DNA of 64,000 nt, taken from assembly GCA_037190665.1 (NCBI GenBank), contig JBBCJT010000136.1:11003-75002 (forward strand), given 5' to 3'. The notes below the pieces were generated by a model that searched no databases, was not told the DNA's origin, and saw nothing but the letters and a program-made list of their open reading frames with translations. The translations under genes and the position numbers were made by a program. The number at the start of each line of letters is the position of its first letter. Within the stretch, counting starts at the first letter, position 1. Positions 35,745 to 43,590 of the stretch are shown here, in pieces. The DNA is from JBBCJT01 sp037190665 (lineage in GTDB: Bacteria > Pseudomonadota > Alphaproteobacteria > Acetobacterales > Acetobacteraceae).

Positions 35745-36560
35745 TCAGTCCCGTTTGCTCGGCGATCGGTAGAGGAACTGGCCGATGCCGTTCTGGTGTT
35801 CGGATTCATCGACGCCGAGGCGCTGCAGCCGGTAGAGCACCCGGGTGAAGGCCATGGCCTCGCTGCGCGTCATGTCCATGCAGCGGTAGTAGGCTTCCAT
35901 CTCGACGCGCACGGCCTGCGGCGGATGCCGCGCGATCCTCGCGGCGACGTCGAACGCGGTCGGCATCAGCGCGTCCTGATCGACGACGCGATTGACCAGC
36001 CGCGCGTCGAGCGCCTCGTCCGCGGTCATCGCATCGCCGGTCAGCAGCATCCACATCGCGGTGGTGTGCGGGATCTGCCGCCCCAGCCGCGTCGTGCCGC
36101 CGGCGCAGGCCATCTGGTAGGCGATCTCGGGGAAGCCGAACTGGGCGTTGCGCGCGGCGATCCGGATGTCGGTGAGGTGCAGCAGGTAGATCATGCCCTG
36201 CCCGAGGCACCATCCGGACACCGCGCCGATGATCGGCTTGAAGCGTTCGACCGCGAGCACGTCGCGCGCCCAGGCGACCGGATCGAGCCCTTCGGATTCG
36301 TCGCTGTGCGGCCACAGGTGTCTGGCGAGCTGTTCGCTCGGCGCGACCGATCCGCTGCGCGGCGTGCGGATGTCGTCGCCCGCGCAGAACGCGCGCTCTC
36401 CCGCACCGGTGAGGATGCCGCACCTGATTTGCGTATCGGTGAGGAAGTCGCGCAGCGCCATCAGCAGTTCGCGGTGCATGGTCGGCGTGAGGGCGTTCAC
36501 GGCGCCGTTCTCGAACGTGAACGTCGCGATGTGGCCGTTCTTCTCGTAGTGGACCGGCAC
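35745..36560 (-). CDS. crotonase-superfamily protein, atypical active site (operon B)
   Basis: A 271-residue paralogue of the operon A crotonase. AFCAGDDIRTPR and the PE glutamate (FGFPEIAYQ) are kept, and the first hydratase Glu is again lost (GWCLGQGMIYLLHL). The shared GDDIRTPR-to-WPH segment and C-terminal YRLQRLG mark these two as one distinct subgroup. It is the first gene of operon B, starting 35 bases from operator S2. Confidence 0.85.
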   Translation of the reverse strand: MPVHYEKNGHIATFTFENGAVNALTPTMHRELLMALRDFLTDTQIRCGILTGAGERAFCAGDDIRTPRSGSVAPSEQLARHLWPHSDESEGLDPVAWARDVLAVERFKPIIGAVSGWCLGQGMIYLLHLTDIRIAARNAQFGFPEIAYQMACAGGTTRLGRQIPHTTAMWMLLTGDAMTADEALDARLVNRVVDQDALMPTAFDVAARIARHPPQAVRVEMEAYYRCMDMTRSEAMAFTRVLYRLQRLGVDESEHQNGIGQFLYRSPSKRD

Positions 36561-36594
36561 CCCTCGCTCTCCCCGTCCCTGCGCCGATGAAAAC

Positions 36595-36614
36595 CGAAAG
36601 TGACGTCGGTGTCA
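36595..36614. promoter_or_regulatory. candidate operator S2 (operon B)
   Basis: CGAAAGTGACGTCGGTGTCA aligns base for base with S1 and S3 in the core TGAC-GTCR-NY-GTCA. It is 35 bases upstream of the first operon B gene. The outer left half-site is weaker (CGAA for TGAC), as in S3. Confidence 0.6.
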
Positions 36615-36677
36615 GCAAAATTCTCGCGGCCGGCCCGACGTCGCGACGATTCCGAATTGACAGCCGATGGTCAATAA

Positions 36678-36697
36678 GGAAACTGACGTCATCGTCA
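36678..36697. promoter_or_regulatory. candidate operator S3 (nitroreductase-like gene)
   Basis: GGAAACTGACGTCATCGTCA has a perfect TGACGTCA core and the third GTCA half-site. It is followed by TTATTTTTT, an AT-rich tract suggesting a promoter, and lies 47 bases upstream of the likely start at 36744. S2 and S3 are 83 bases apart in the divergent promoter region. Confidence 0.65.
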
Positions 36698-36743
36698 TTA
36701 TTTTTTCCGGGCGTTGGCTTTCACCGCCATGGAGGGCCGGCAG

Positions 36744-37325
36744 ATGCTGTGCGCAGAGGCGCTGGACACGCTGTTCAGGACGGCAAGGACCCACAACCGC
36801 TTCGCGCCGAAGCCGATCGCGGATGGCACGCTGGAGGAGCTGTACGAGCTGCTGAAGTTCGGCCCGACATCGGCCAACTCGTCGCCGGCGCGGTTCGTGT
36901 TCCTTCGCAGCGGGGAAGCCAAGGCGCGTCTGGCGCCGGCGCTGCTGTCGGGCAACCGGCAGAAGACGATGTCGGCGCCGGTCGTGGTCATCGTCGCGTA
37001 TGACCCGCGCTTCTACGACAGCCTGCCGAAGCTGTTTCCCCACGCCGACGCGCGGTCCTGGTTCACCGGCAACGAAACGGTGGCGGCGGAGACGGCGTTC
37101 CGCAACGGCACGCTTCAGGGTGCCTATCTGATCATGGCCGCACGGTCGCTCGGCCTCGATTGCGGCGCGATCTCCGGCTTCGACAATGCCGGGGTGGATG
37201 CGGAGTTCTTCGCCGAAAGCGGTTACAGATCCAACTTCATCGTCAATCTCGGATACGGCGAGCCAGACGCGCTGTTCCCGAGACTGCCCCGCCTCGCGCT
37301 GCACGAGGCGTGCACCTTCCTCTGA
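36744..37325 (+). CDS. nitroreductase-family oxidoreductase, RutE/malonic-semialdehyde-reductase-like
   Basis: A 193-residue FMN-dependent reductase. THNRFAPKPI near the start, FGPTSANSSPARFVF and the YLIMAARSLGLDCGAISGFD segment match the RutE/HadB subgroup, which reduces malonic semialdehyde in pyrimidine breakdown or acts on nitroaromatics. ATG 36744 is chosen for its GGAGGG site; ATG 36729 and TTG 36714 lie upstream. It is divergent from operon B and carries operator S3. A role in reducing an aldehyde or enone made by the monooxygenase/crotonase pathway, or in supplying reduced flavin, is inference. Confidence 0.85.
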   Translation: MLCAEALDTLFRTARTHNRFAPKPIADGTLEELYELLKFGPTSANSSPARFVFLRSGEAKARLAPALLSGNRQKTMSAPVVVIVAYDPRFYDSLPKLFPHADARSWFTGNETVAAETAFRNGTLQGAYLIMAARSLGLDCGAISGFDNAGVDAEFFAESGYRSNFIVNLGYGEPDALFPRLPRLALHEACTFL

Positions 37326-37390
37326 CCGCCGGCGGGTCAACCGAAAGCCAGCGCACGACCTCCACCCGGCGTGAGCGGCGAAGCCCCGCC

Positions 37391-37708
37391 CTACGACAAC
37401 GCCTTCCGCACCACCTCGCGCACCGTCTCCGGCTGGTCGACGAGGGCGCGCAGCACGGCATCGAGGCGCCCCCGCGTCTCGTAGAGCTGGTCCAGCAGCG
37501 ACAGCATCATCGGCAGCACGTCCGGCGGCACCTCGCAGGTGCGCCGCAGGTCGCGGATCAGGCGCACGCGGGCGATGTCGATCTCCTCGAACACCCAGCC
37601 GTCCCCGTCGGCGGGGTCGGGGCGGACCCAGCGCTGGGCGATCCAGCGTTCCACCTCGATCCGGTCGAGATCCGGGAACCGGGTCAGCACGTCCTCGAAC
37701 GTGGCCAT
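37391..37708 (-). CDS. cbpM: chaperone modulator CbpM
   Basis: A 105-residue MerR-like/CbpM-family protein that binds the J-domain of CbpA and restrains it. Signs are ERWIAQRWVRPDPAD and ARVRLIRDLRRTCEVPPDVLPMMLSLLDQLY. Its start overlaps the cbpA stop by one base. The order cbpA-cbpM is the conserved arrangement. Confidence 0.88.
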   Translation of the reverse strand: MATFEDVLTRFPDLDRIEVERWIAQRWVRPDPADGDGWVFEEIDIARVRLIRDLRRTCEVPPDVLPMMLSLLDQLYETRGRLDAVLRALVDQPETVREVVRKALS

Positions 37709-38583
37709 CAGCTCATCCCCTCGCGCGGGTTGCGGCCGTGGCGCGGGGTCCAGTCCGCGAGCAGCGCGGCGAGCTCGGGCTCGTCCGCGTCCGGCATCAC
37801 CGGTTTCGGCACCACGTACTGGTCGCCGCCGCCGATGCCGCGGCCCTTCAGCCGGATCCGCTTGCCGGTCGCGTTCGCGGGCAGGGTCATGACGACCGGC
37901 CCGTCGATCGTGGGCACCGTCACCTTGCCGCCCAGGATCGCCTCCTTGAGCGTCACCGGCAGGTCGAGTTCGATATTCTTGCCCTCGCGGCGGAAGAACG
38001 GGTGCGGGGCGACCTGCACCTCGATCAGCGCGTCGCCGGGCTTGCCCTTCGCGTCGCGCGCGGGCGTGCCCTTGCCGCGCAGCCGCAGCACCTGTCCGTC
38101 CTCCAGCCCGGGCGGAATGGTCACGTCCAGCGTCGATCCGTCCGGCAGCGTCAGCCGCCGCTGCGCCCCCTTCGCCGCGTCGAGGAAGGAGACGGTGAGC
38201 GCGTAGTGCATGTCGCGCCCGTCCGCGCGGGGGCGCGCGCCGAAGGCGGCGAGCAGCTCGTCCAGGTCCTCCGGGTCGATCGGCTGCCCGCCGGCGGAGG
38301 CGTAGCGCCGGCCGCCGCCCTGCGCGAAGTCGCGGTAGAAGGGCTGCTCGGGCGGCTTCTCCGCGCCGGTGGCGTCGATCTCGCCGCGGTCGAAGCGGGC
38401 GCGCTTGTCCGGATCGGACAGCAGCTCGTGCGCCGCCGAGATCGCCTTGAACCGCTCGGCCGCCGCCGCGTCGCCGGGATTCAGGTCCGGGTGGTGCTTC
38501 TTCGCCAGCTTTCGGAAGGCGGCGCGGATCTCGTCGGTCGTCGCGGTGCGGGCCACGCCGAGCGTGACGTAGGGGTCGTCCAT
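37708..38583 (-). CDS. cbpA: curved-DNA-binding protein / DnaJ-type co-chaperone CbpA
   Basis: A 291-residue class II Hsp40. J-domain at 1-65 with the HPD motif at residues 31-33 (KKHHPDLNPGD), a Gly-poor linker, and two DnaJ C-terminal beta domains from about 120 (YALTVSFLDAAKGAQRRLTL and LPVTLKEAILGGKVTVPTI). No Cys-rich zinc domain, which separates it from DnaJ. It stimulates DnaK and in E. coli binds curved DNA in stationary phase. Confidence 0.9.
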   Translation of the reverse strand: MDDPYVTLGVARTATTDEIRAAFRKLAKKHHPDLNPGDAAAAERFKAISAAHELLSDPDKRARFDRGEIDATGAEKPPEQPFYRDFAQGGGRRYASAGGQPIDPEDLDELLAAFGARPRADGRDMHYALTVSFLDAAKGAQRRLTLPDGSTLDVTIPPGLEDGQVLRLRGKGTPARDAKGKPGDALIEVQVAPHPFFRREGKNIELDLPVTLKEAILGGKVTVPTIDGPVVMTLPANATGKRIRLKGRGIGGGDQYVVPKPVMPDADEPELAALLADWTPRHGRNPREGMS

Positions 38584-38714
38584 GCGGCGAGCATAGGCGG
38601 TCCCGCGCGACGCGGCACCCCGGCCCGGCGACCGCCGCCCCGTTCTGTCACGACAGGGTCATCACCGGATGCGCGCGTGGTGACGTAGGAGGCCTTGCGC
38701 AGGGAGACGTCGCC

Positions 38715-40235
38715 ATGGACAGCATACCGGTATCGCAGGACCCGACGCGGAGCGAGGCGGACGGCCCGCCCGACCCGCACGCCCTGTATCGGGAGGTGGA
38801 CGGGATGCTGCAGGCGCTGGAGGAGGAGGCCGACGCGATCGCCGCGGACTGGCCGGCCCCCGAGCGCGCGACGTTCGCCGAGGGCCGCGACAACCTCGCC
38901 CGCTATCTCGCCCTGCGCCGCCGCGACCTGCGGCCGCTGCAGCGGGCGCTGATGGTGCTCGGCCTGTCCTCGCTCGGGCGGCTCGAGGGCCGGGTGGTGC
39001 CGACGCTGGAGGCGGTCCGCGCCTCGCTCGCCGCGCTGGCCGGCCTGCCCGCCCCGGCGCGGCCCGGCTCCGCCGCGTTCTTCGCGGGCGAGCGGATGCT
39101 GGAACGCCAGGCGGCGGAGGTGCTGGGGCCGGCGAACCCGCAGCGCGCGACGCGGCTGATGGTCACCTGCCCGTCCACGGCCGCCGACGCGCCGCATTTC
39201 ATGCTCGACCTCGCGCGGCGCGGGGTGGAGGCGGTGCGGATCAACTGCGCGCATGACGATGCGGAGGCGTGGGGCCGCATGATCGGGCACCTGCGCGCCG
39301 CCGAGGCCGCGACGGGGCGGCGCATGCGGGTGCTGATGGATCTGGCGGGCCCGAAGATCCGCACCGGCGGCGTGCTGCCGCCGGCACGGGGCGTGCGGAT
39401 GGAGGAAGGCGACCGGCTGGCGATCGTACCGCCGGGCGGGCTGGAGGCCGCGCCCGCGGGCACGGCCGATTTCGTCGCCGAGTGCACGCTGGGCGAGGTG
39501 ATCGGCATGGTGCAGCCCGGCCAGCGCGTGTTCGTTGACGACGGCAAGTTCGGCGGCGTGATCGAGCAGGCGGCGTCCTGGGGCCTGCTGGCGCGCATCG
39601 ACCACGCGCCGGAGGACGGGGCGAAGCTGAAGCCGGAGAAGGGGATCAACTTCCCCGACACGGCGCTGTCCTGCGCGGCGCTGAGCGACAAGGACCGGCA
39701 GGACCTCGCCTTCATCGCCGCCAACGCGGACGGCGTCGAATACTCCTTCGTGCAGTCGGCGGAGGATGTGCGCCTGCTGCAGGCGGAGCTGGCGCGGCTG
39801 CGCCCGGATGACTGGCAGGCCCTGTCGCTGGTGCTGAAGATCGAGACGACGCGCGCGGTGCGCGCGCTGCCCCGGATCGTGGCGCAGGCGGCCGCCCTTC
39901 AGCCGACCGCGATCATGATCGCGCGCGGCGACCTCGCGGTGGAGATCGGCTTCGCGCGGCTGGCGGAGATGCAGGAGGAGATCCTGTGGCTCGGCGAGGC
40001 GGCGCATGTGCCGGTGATCTGGGCGACCCAGGTGCTGGAGACGCTGATCCGCAAGGGCGCGCCGTCGCGCGGCGAGATGACAGACGCGGCGATGGGCGCG
40101 CGCGCCGAGGCGATCATGCTGAACAAGGGGCCGTACCTGCCGCAGGCGATCGCCGAGCTCGACACGCTGCTGCGCCGGATGGGCGAGCATCAGCACAAGA
40201 AGACGCCGCAGCTCCGCCGGCTGACGAGCTGGTAG
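38715..40235 (+). CDS. pyruvate kinase-like protein, atypical
   Basis: A 506-residue member of the pyruvate kinase superfamily. The barrel signatures are there: VLMDLAGPKIRTG, LVLKIETTRAVRALP with the catalytic Lys, IMIARGDLAVEIG and WATQVLETLIRKGAPSRGEMTDAA. Unusual points: a ~130-residue N-terminal helical extension, RINCAHDD in place of the usual RLNFSHG, IMLNKGPYLPQA in place of MLSGETA, and no C-terminal regulatory domain after the barrel. It may be a phosphotransfer enzyme with altered substrate or regulation. A start at 38715 is supported by AGGGAGA. Confidence 0.8.
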   Translation: MDSIPVSQDPTRSEADGPPDPHALYREVDGMLQALEEEADAIAADWPAPERATFAEGRDNLARYLALRRRDLRPLQRALMVLGLSSLGRLEGRVVPTLEAVRASLAALAGLPAPARPGSAAFFAGERMLERQAAEVLGPANPQRATRLMVTCPSTAADAPHFMLDLARRGVEAVRINCAHDDAEAWGRMIGHLRAAEAATGRRMRVLMDLAGPKIRTGGVLPPARGVRMEEGDRLAIVPPGGLEAAPAGTADFVAECTLGEVIGMVQPGQRVFVDDGKFGGVIEQAASWGLLARIDHAPEDGAKLKPEKGINFPDTALSCAALSDKDRQDLAFIAANADGVEYSFVQSAEDVRLLQAELARLRPDDWQALSLVLKIETTRAVRALPRIVAQAAALQPTAIMIARGDLAVEIGFARLAEMQEEILWLGEAAHVPVIWATQVLETLIRKGAPSRGEMTDAAMGARAEAIMLNKGPYLPQAIAELDTLLRRMGEHQHKKTPQLRRLTSW

Positions 40236-40247
40236 GCCCGCCGCCGC

Positions 40248-41210
40248 CTATTCGATGCGCGCGCCCGAGGCGCGGATCACCGGGGCGAGCTGCGCCTCGT
40301 TCGCGCGGCGGAAGGCGATCAGCGCCTCCGGCGTGGTCCACCAGGGCGTGGCCCCGTTCTCGGTGAACCTGCGCGCGAGGTCCGCGCTTTCGAGCGCCGT
40401 CTTCGACAGCGCCGACAGCCGCGCGACGATCGGCGGCGGCAGTCCGGCCGGGCCGACGACCGACGCCCAGGAGGTGATATCGAAGCCCGGCAGGTACTCG
40501 GCCATGGTCGGGATCTCGGGCGCCATCGGGCTGCGATCGAGGCTGGTGACGGCGAGCGCCCGCACCTCGCCCGCGCGGGCCTCGGCCAGCGACTGGGGGA
40601 TGTTGTCGAACATCATGTCCACGCGGCCGGCGATCAGGTCCACATGCGCCGCCGCCCCGCCGCGGAACGGCACGTGCAGGATGTCGAGCTGCGCCATCTG
40701 CTTGAACATCTCGCCCGCCAGATGGACGGTCGTGCCCGCGCCGGGGCTGGCGAAGGTGTACTTGCCCGGGTTGGCGCGGATCAGCTCGATCAGCTCCGGC
40801 ACCGACCGCGCGGGCACGTTGCGGTTGACCGTCAGCAGGTTCGGGAGCTGCCAGAGCCCCCCGACATAGGTGAAGTCGCGCTCCACGTCGAAGGGCAGGT
40901 TGGGGCGGATCGTGGGCGCGATCGCGAGCGAGGAGACCGAGCCCTGCCCGATCACGGTGCCGTCCGCCGGCGCCTGGGCGATGACGCCGGTGCCGACGAT
41001 GCCGCCGCCGCCGGCGCGGTTCTCCACCACGAAGCTCTGGCCCGTCAGCTCCGCCATCTTGGCGCACCACAGCCGCACCAGCGTGTCCACGCCGCCGCCG
41101 GGGGCGAAGGGGGTGATGAAGCGGACCGGCTGGGCCGGCCAGATGGTCTGCGCGGCCGAGAAGGCCGGAACGGACGCGGTCGCGAGCAGGCTTCGCCGTG
41201 CGATGAACAT
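40248..41210 (-). CDS. Bug-family (TctC) periplasmic binding protein
   Basis: A 320-residue receptor of the tripartite tricarboxylate transporter type. Leader MFIARRSLLATASVPAFSAA, then the family opening PVRFITPFAPGGGVDTLVR, the FVVENRAGGGGIVGT loop and YTFASPGAGTTVHLAGEMF. No TctA/TctB genes are adjacent; Bug receptors are commonly orphaned and amplified in this kind of genome. Substrate unknown, typically a carboxylate. Confidence 0.92.
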   Translation of the reverse strand: MFIARRSLLATASVPAFSAAQTIWPAQPVRFITPFAPGGGVDTLVRLWCAKMAELTGQSFVVENRAGGGGIVGTGVIAQAPADGTVIGQGSVSSLAIAPTIRPNLPFDVERDFTYVGGLWQLPNLLTVNRNVPARSVPELIELIRANPGKYTFASPGAGTTVHLAGEMFKQMAQLDILHVPFRGGAAAHVDLIAGRVDMMFDNIPQSLAEARAGEVRALAVTSLDRSPMAPEIPTMAEYLPGFDITSWASVVGPAGLPPPIVARLSALSKTALESADLARRFTENGATPWWTTPEALIAFRRANEAQLAPVIRASGARIE

Positions 41211-41299
41211 CGATCCCCCCGTGGCTGCCGCGGCGTCGGGTCGCGCCGCGTCGGGGGGAGCCTAGAACGATTCCCGAAAGGAACGAAACCGCGCCGCGG

Positions 41300-42730
41300 T
41301 CAGCTTTCCAGCATGCGCCGCAACAGCTCCACGTCGTCGGCGAAGCCGGCATCGGCGGCCATCAGCTCGCCGATGCGGCTGACGGCGTGCATCACCGTGG
41401 TGTGGTCGCGGTTGCCGAACTTGCGGCCGATCTCCGGCAGCGAGCGGGTGGTGAGCTGCTTGGCGAGGTACATCGCCACCTGCCGGGGCCGGGCGACGTT
41501 GCGCGCGCGCCGGGCCGACGACATGTCGGTCAGGCGGATGTTGTAGTGCTCGGCCACCTTGCGCTGGATCTCCTCGATCGTGACGCGCCGGTCGTGCGCC
41601 TTGAGGATGTCGTGCAGCACCTCGTTGGTGGTCTCGAGCGTGATCGGCCGGCCGAACAGGTTGGCATGCGCGATCAGCCGGTTCAGCGCGCCTTCCAGCT
41701 CGCGCACGTTGGTCGTGATCTTGTGGGCGAGGAACTCCATCACCTTCTGCGGCACGGCCACGCCCGCGCGCTGCGATTTCGCCTCCAGGATGGAGATGCG
41801 CAGCTCGTAGGTGGTGGCGTGGACGTCGGCGACCATGCCGCAGCCCAGCCGCGTGCGCAGCCGGTCCTCCAGCCCCGACAGGTCGGACGGCGACTTGTCG
41901 GCGGAGACGACGATCTGCTTGCCGGCATCCACCAGCGCGTTGAACGTGTGGAAGAACTCTTCCTGCGTGTTGTCCTTGCCGATCAGGAACTGCAGGTCGT
42001 CGATCATCAGCACGTCGGCGGAGCGGAGCTGCTCCTTGAACTCGATCGTCTGCTGGCTGCGGATCGCCGCGATGAAGCGGTACATGAACTTCTCGGCCGA
42101 CATGTAGGCGACCGTGGCGCCCGGGCGGGTGCGCAGGATCTCCCATGCCACCGCGTGCATCAGGTGCGTCTTGCCGAGGCCGACGCCGCCATACAGGAAC
42201 AGCGGGTTGAAGCCCTGGCTCGCCGGCCGGTCGGCCACGCGGCGCGCGCAGGCATGGGCGAACTCGTTCGGCTTGCCGACCACGAAGCTGTCGAAGGTGA
42301 AGCGCGGGTCGAGCGGGGCGGACAGGTCGGTGCGCGGGTCGGCCCGCACCGGCGCGGGCGGGAACTCGCGCACGGGCGGCAGCGGCGGGGCGGCGATGCT
42401 CTCCGCCAGCCCGGCGACAGGCCCGCCCTCGCCACCCTGGGAGACGCGGATATCCAGCGCCTGCACGCGCGCATTCTCGGCCTGCCACAGCGAGAGCAGG
42501 CGGTCACCGTAGTGCTGGCGGACCCAGTCGCGCAGGAAGCGGGTGGGCAGCGTGACGACGATCTCGTCGCCGTCGAGCGCGCCGAGCGTCATCTGTTTCA
42601 GCCAGGTGCGGTACTCGACCTCACCGACTTCGCCACGCAGCCGCCCCCGCACTCGTGCCCACTGGGTCGCCAGAGGGTCGGCGGCGGTTTCGATCCGCCG
42701 CTCGGTGGCCTGGGGAAGCTCCTGCGCCAT
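41300..42730 (-). CDS. dnaA: chromosomal replication initiator DnaA
   Basis: A 476-residue AAA+ initiator. Domain I (WARVRGRLRGEVGEVEYRTWL), a Pro-rich linker, the AAA+ domain with FLYGGVGLGKTHLMHAV, VLMIDDLQFL and the arginine-finger region, then the domain IV DNA-binding signature RNVARPRQVAMYLAKQLT and GNRDHTTVMHAV. A GGTGAG site precedes the start. No cluster of DnaA boxes is visible in the flanking gap and dnaN/recF are not next to it, so its position need not mark oriC. Confidence 0.97.
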   Translation of the reverse strand: MAQELPQATERRIETAADPLATQWARVRGRLRGEVGEVEYRTWLKQMTLGALDGDEIVVTLPTRFLRDWVRQHYGDRLLSLWQAENARVQALDIRVSQGGEGGPVAGLAESIAAPPLPPVREFPPAPVRADPRTDLSAPLDPRFTFDSFVVGKPNEFAHACARRVADRPASQGFNPLFLYGGVGLGKTHLMHAVAWEILRTRPGATVAYMSAEKFMYRFIAAIRSQQTIEFKEQLRSADVLMIDDLQFLIGKDNTQEEFFHTFNALVDAGKQIVVSADKSPSDLSGLEDRLRTRLGCGMVADVHATTYELRISILEAKSQRAGVAVPQKVMEFLAHKITTNVRELEGALNRLIAHANLFGRPITLETTNEVLHDILKAHDRRVTIEEIQRKVAEHYNIRLTDMSSARRARNVARPRQVAMYLAKQLTTRSLPEIGRKFGNRDHTTVMHAVSRIGELMAADAGFADDVELLRRMLES

Positions 42731-43156
42731 TTACTCACCTGCCGCCGTGTTCGTCGCTCATCCGGGCAGGTTGCCGCCTGCCGCACGAAATACTTCCCCC
42801 CACGCGTCGAACCCCCGTCCGCGCGGCATGATTGAACCCGGCCTGCCTGGGGCCGGGGCATTTTGGAACATAGCGCCCGCGGGTCGTCGGGCGGCCGCCG
42901 GTCTTCTAGGCTATGAGGCCGGTTTGATACAAGCGGAAACTTTGCACGGACATGACATCGCGAACAGTTTGCTCCAAGTCATTGAAGTATTACTTGGTGA
43001 ATATTTCAGGGGTTTGATGAATAGCAGGATAGGCAACGGGTTGGCGGCCGCTGTGATCGGCCTCCGCTGCAGTCCAGTGCTAACGGCCGCATCGCATCAT
43101 GACCGGCCCCGCGGCGCAAGGCCGCGCGGCCCGATTATGCGATGGGAGAGGTCGAT
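42731..43156. other. gap between dnaA and rpsT with a low-GC island
   Basis: I find no gene. Around 42925-43035 the sequence is distinctly AT-richer than its surroundings and includes an imperfect palindrome CCAAGT/ACTTGG (near 42975-42998). Neither strand shows a TTATCCACA-type DnaA box. The dnaA promoter must lie at the left end of this stretch but is not clear. Confidence 0.5.
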
Positions 43157-43175
43157 TGCGCCACTGTGTGGCGCA
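43157..43175 (-). terminator. terminator-like hairpin after rpsT
   Basis: TGCGCCAC and GTGGCGCA form a perfect 8-bp stem with a three-base loop, starting five bases past the rpsT stop on the minus strand. No U-tract follows. Confidence 0.5.
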
Positions 43176-43179
43176 CGGG

Positions 43180-43449
43180 TTACGCGGCGGCCAGCGCCTT
43201 GATGCGGGCCGACAGCCGCGACAGCTTGCGCGCCGTGGTGTTGGCATGCGCGACGCCCTTGCAGGTCGCGCGCTGCATCTCCGGCTGCGCGACGCGCAGC
43301 GCTTCCTGGGCGGCCTTCTTGTCGCCCGAGGCGATCGCCTGCTCCACCTTCTTCACGAAGGTCCGCATGCGCGAGGTGCGCGCCTTGTTGCGGGCCGTGC
43401 GGACGGCGGTCTGGCGGATACGCTTCTGGGCGGAGGCGGTGTTGGCCAT
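43180..43449 (-). CDS. rpsT: 30S ribosomal protein S20
   Basis: An 89-residue basic helical protein of the small subunit, binding 16S rRNA early in assembly. MANTASAQKRIRQTAVRT at the start and the NTTARKLSRLSARIKAL end are diagnostic. The start is set by the conserved MANTASAQKR N-terminus. The dnaA-rpsT neighbourhood is common in alphaproteobacteria. Confidence 0.97.
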   Translation of the reverse strand: MANTASAQKRIRQTAVRTARNKARTSRMRTFVKKVEQAIASGDKKAAQEALRVAQPEMQRATCKGVAHANTTARKLSRLSARIKALAAA

Positions 43450-43507
43450 GGGTCGGATCAGGTCTTCGTGCAAACGGTATGGCCGGGCGGACCCGGCGGA
43501 GGCCGGG

Positions 43508-43536
43508 GGTCTACGTGGCCCCCCGGCCGGAGTCAA
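43508..43536 (-). promoter_or_regulatory. candidate rpsT promoter
   Basis: On the minus strand TTGACT and TAGACC are separated by 17 bases, with the -10 ending 58 bases before the rpsT start. The spacer is a GC-rich inverted repeat (GGCCGGGGG facing CCCCCCGGCC), which could also act as a terminator for the upstream enoyl-CoA hydratase gene. Confidence 0.5.
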
Positions 43537-43590
43537 GGAAACCCAGACCGGCGCCGGGTGGGGGCGTCCGGCCGGGGGCTCAGCGGCGGC

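Noticed and set aside
22604..37325. Reading the two importers as true spermidine/putrescine systems
   Set aside because: PotABCD-like annotation is only a fold-level match; the enzyme content of the operons does not fit polyamine catabolism.
42731..43179. Possible replication origin beside dnaA
   Set aside because: No DnaA-box cluster is visible and dnaN/recF are absent; in alphaproteobacteria the origin is often not next to dnaA.
42543..43202. Plus-strand open frame covering the dnaA-rpsT gap
   Set aside because: Its first third is antisense to dnaA, its codon third positions do not follow the genome bias in the AT-rich part, and no ribosome site supports an internal start.
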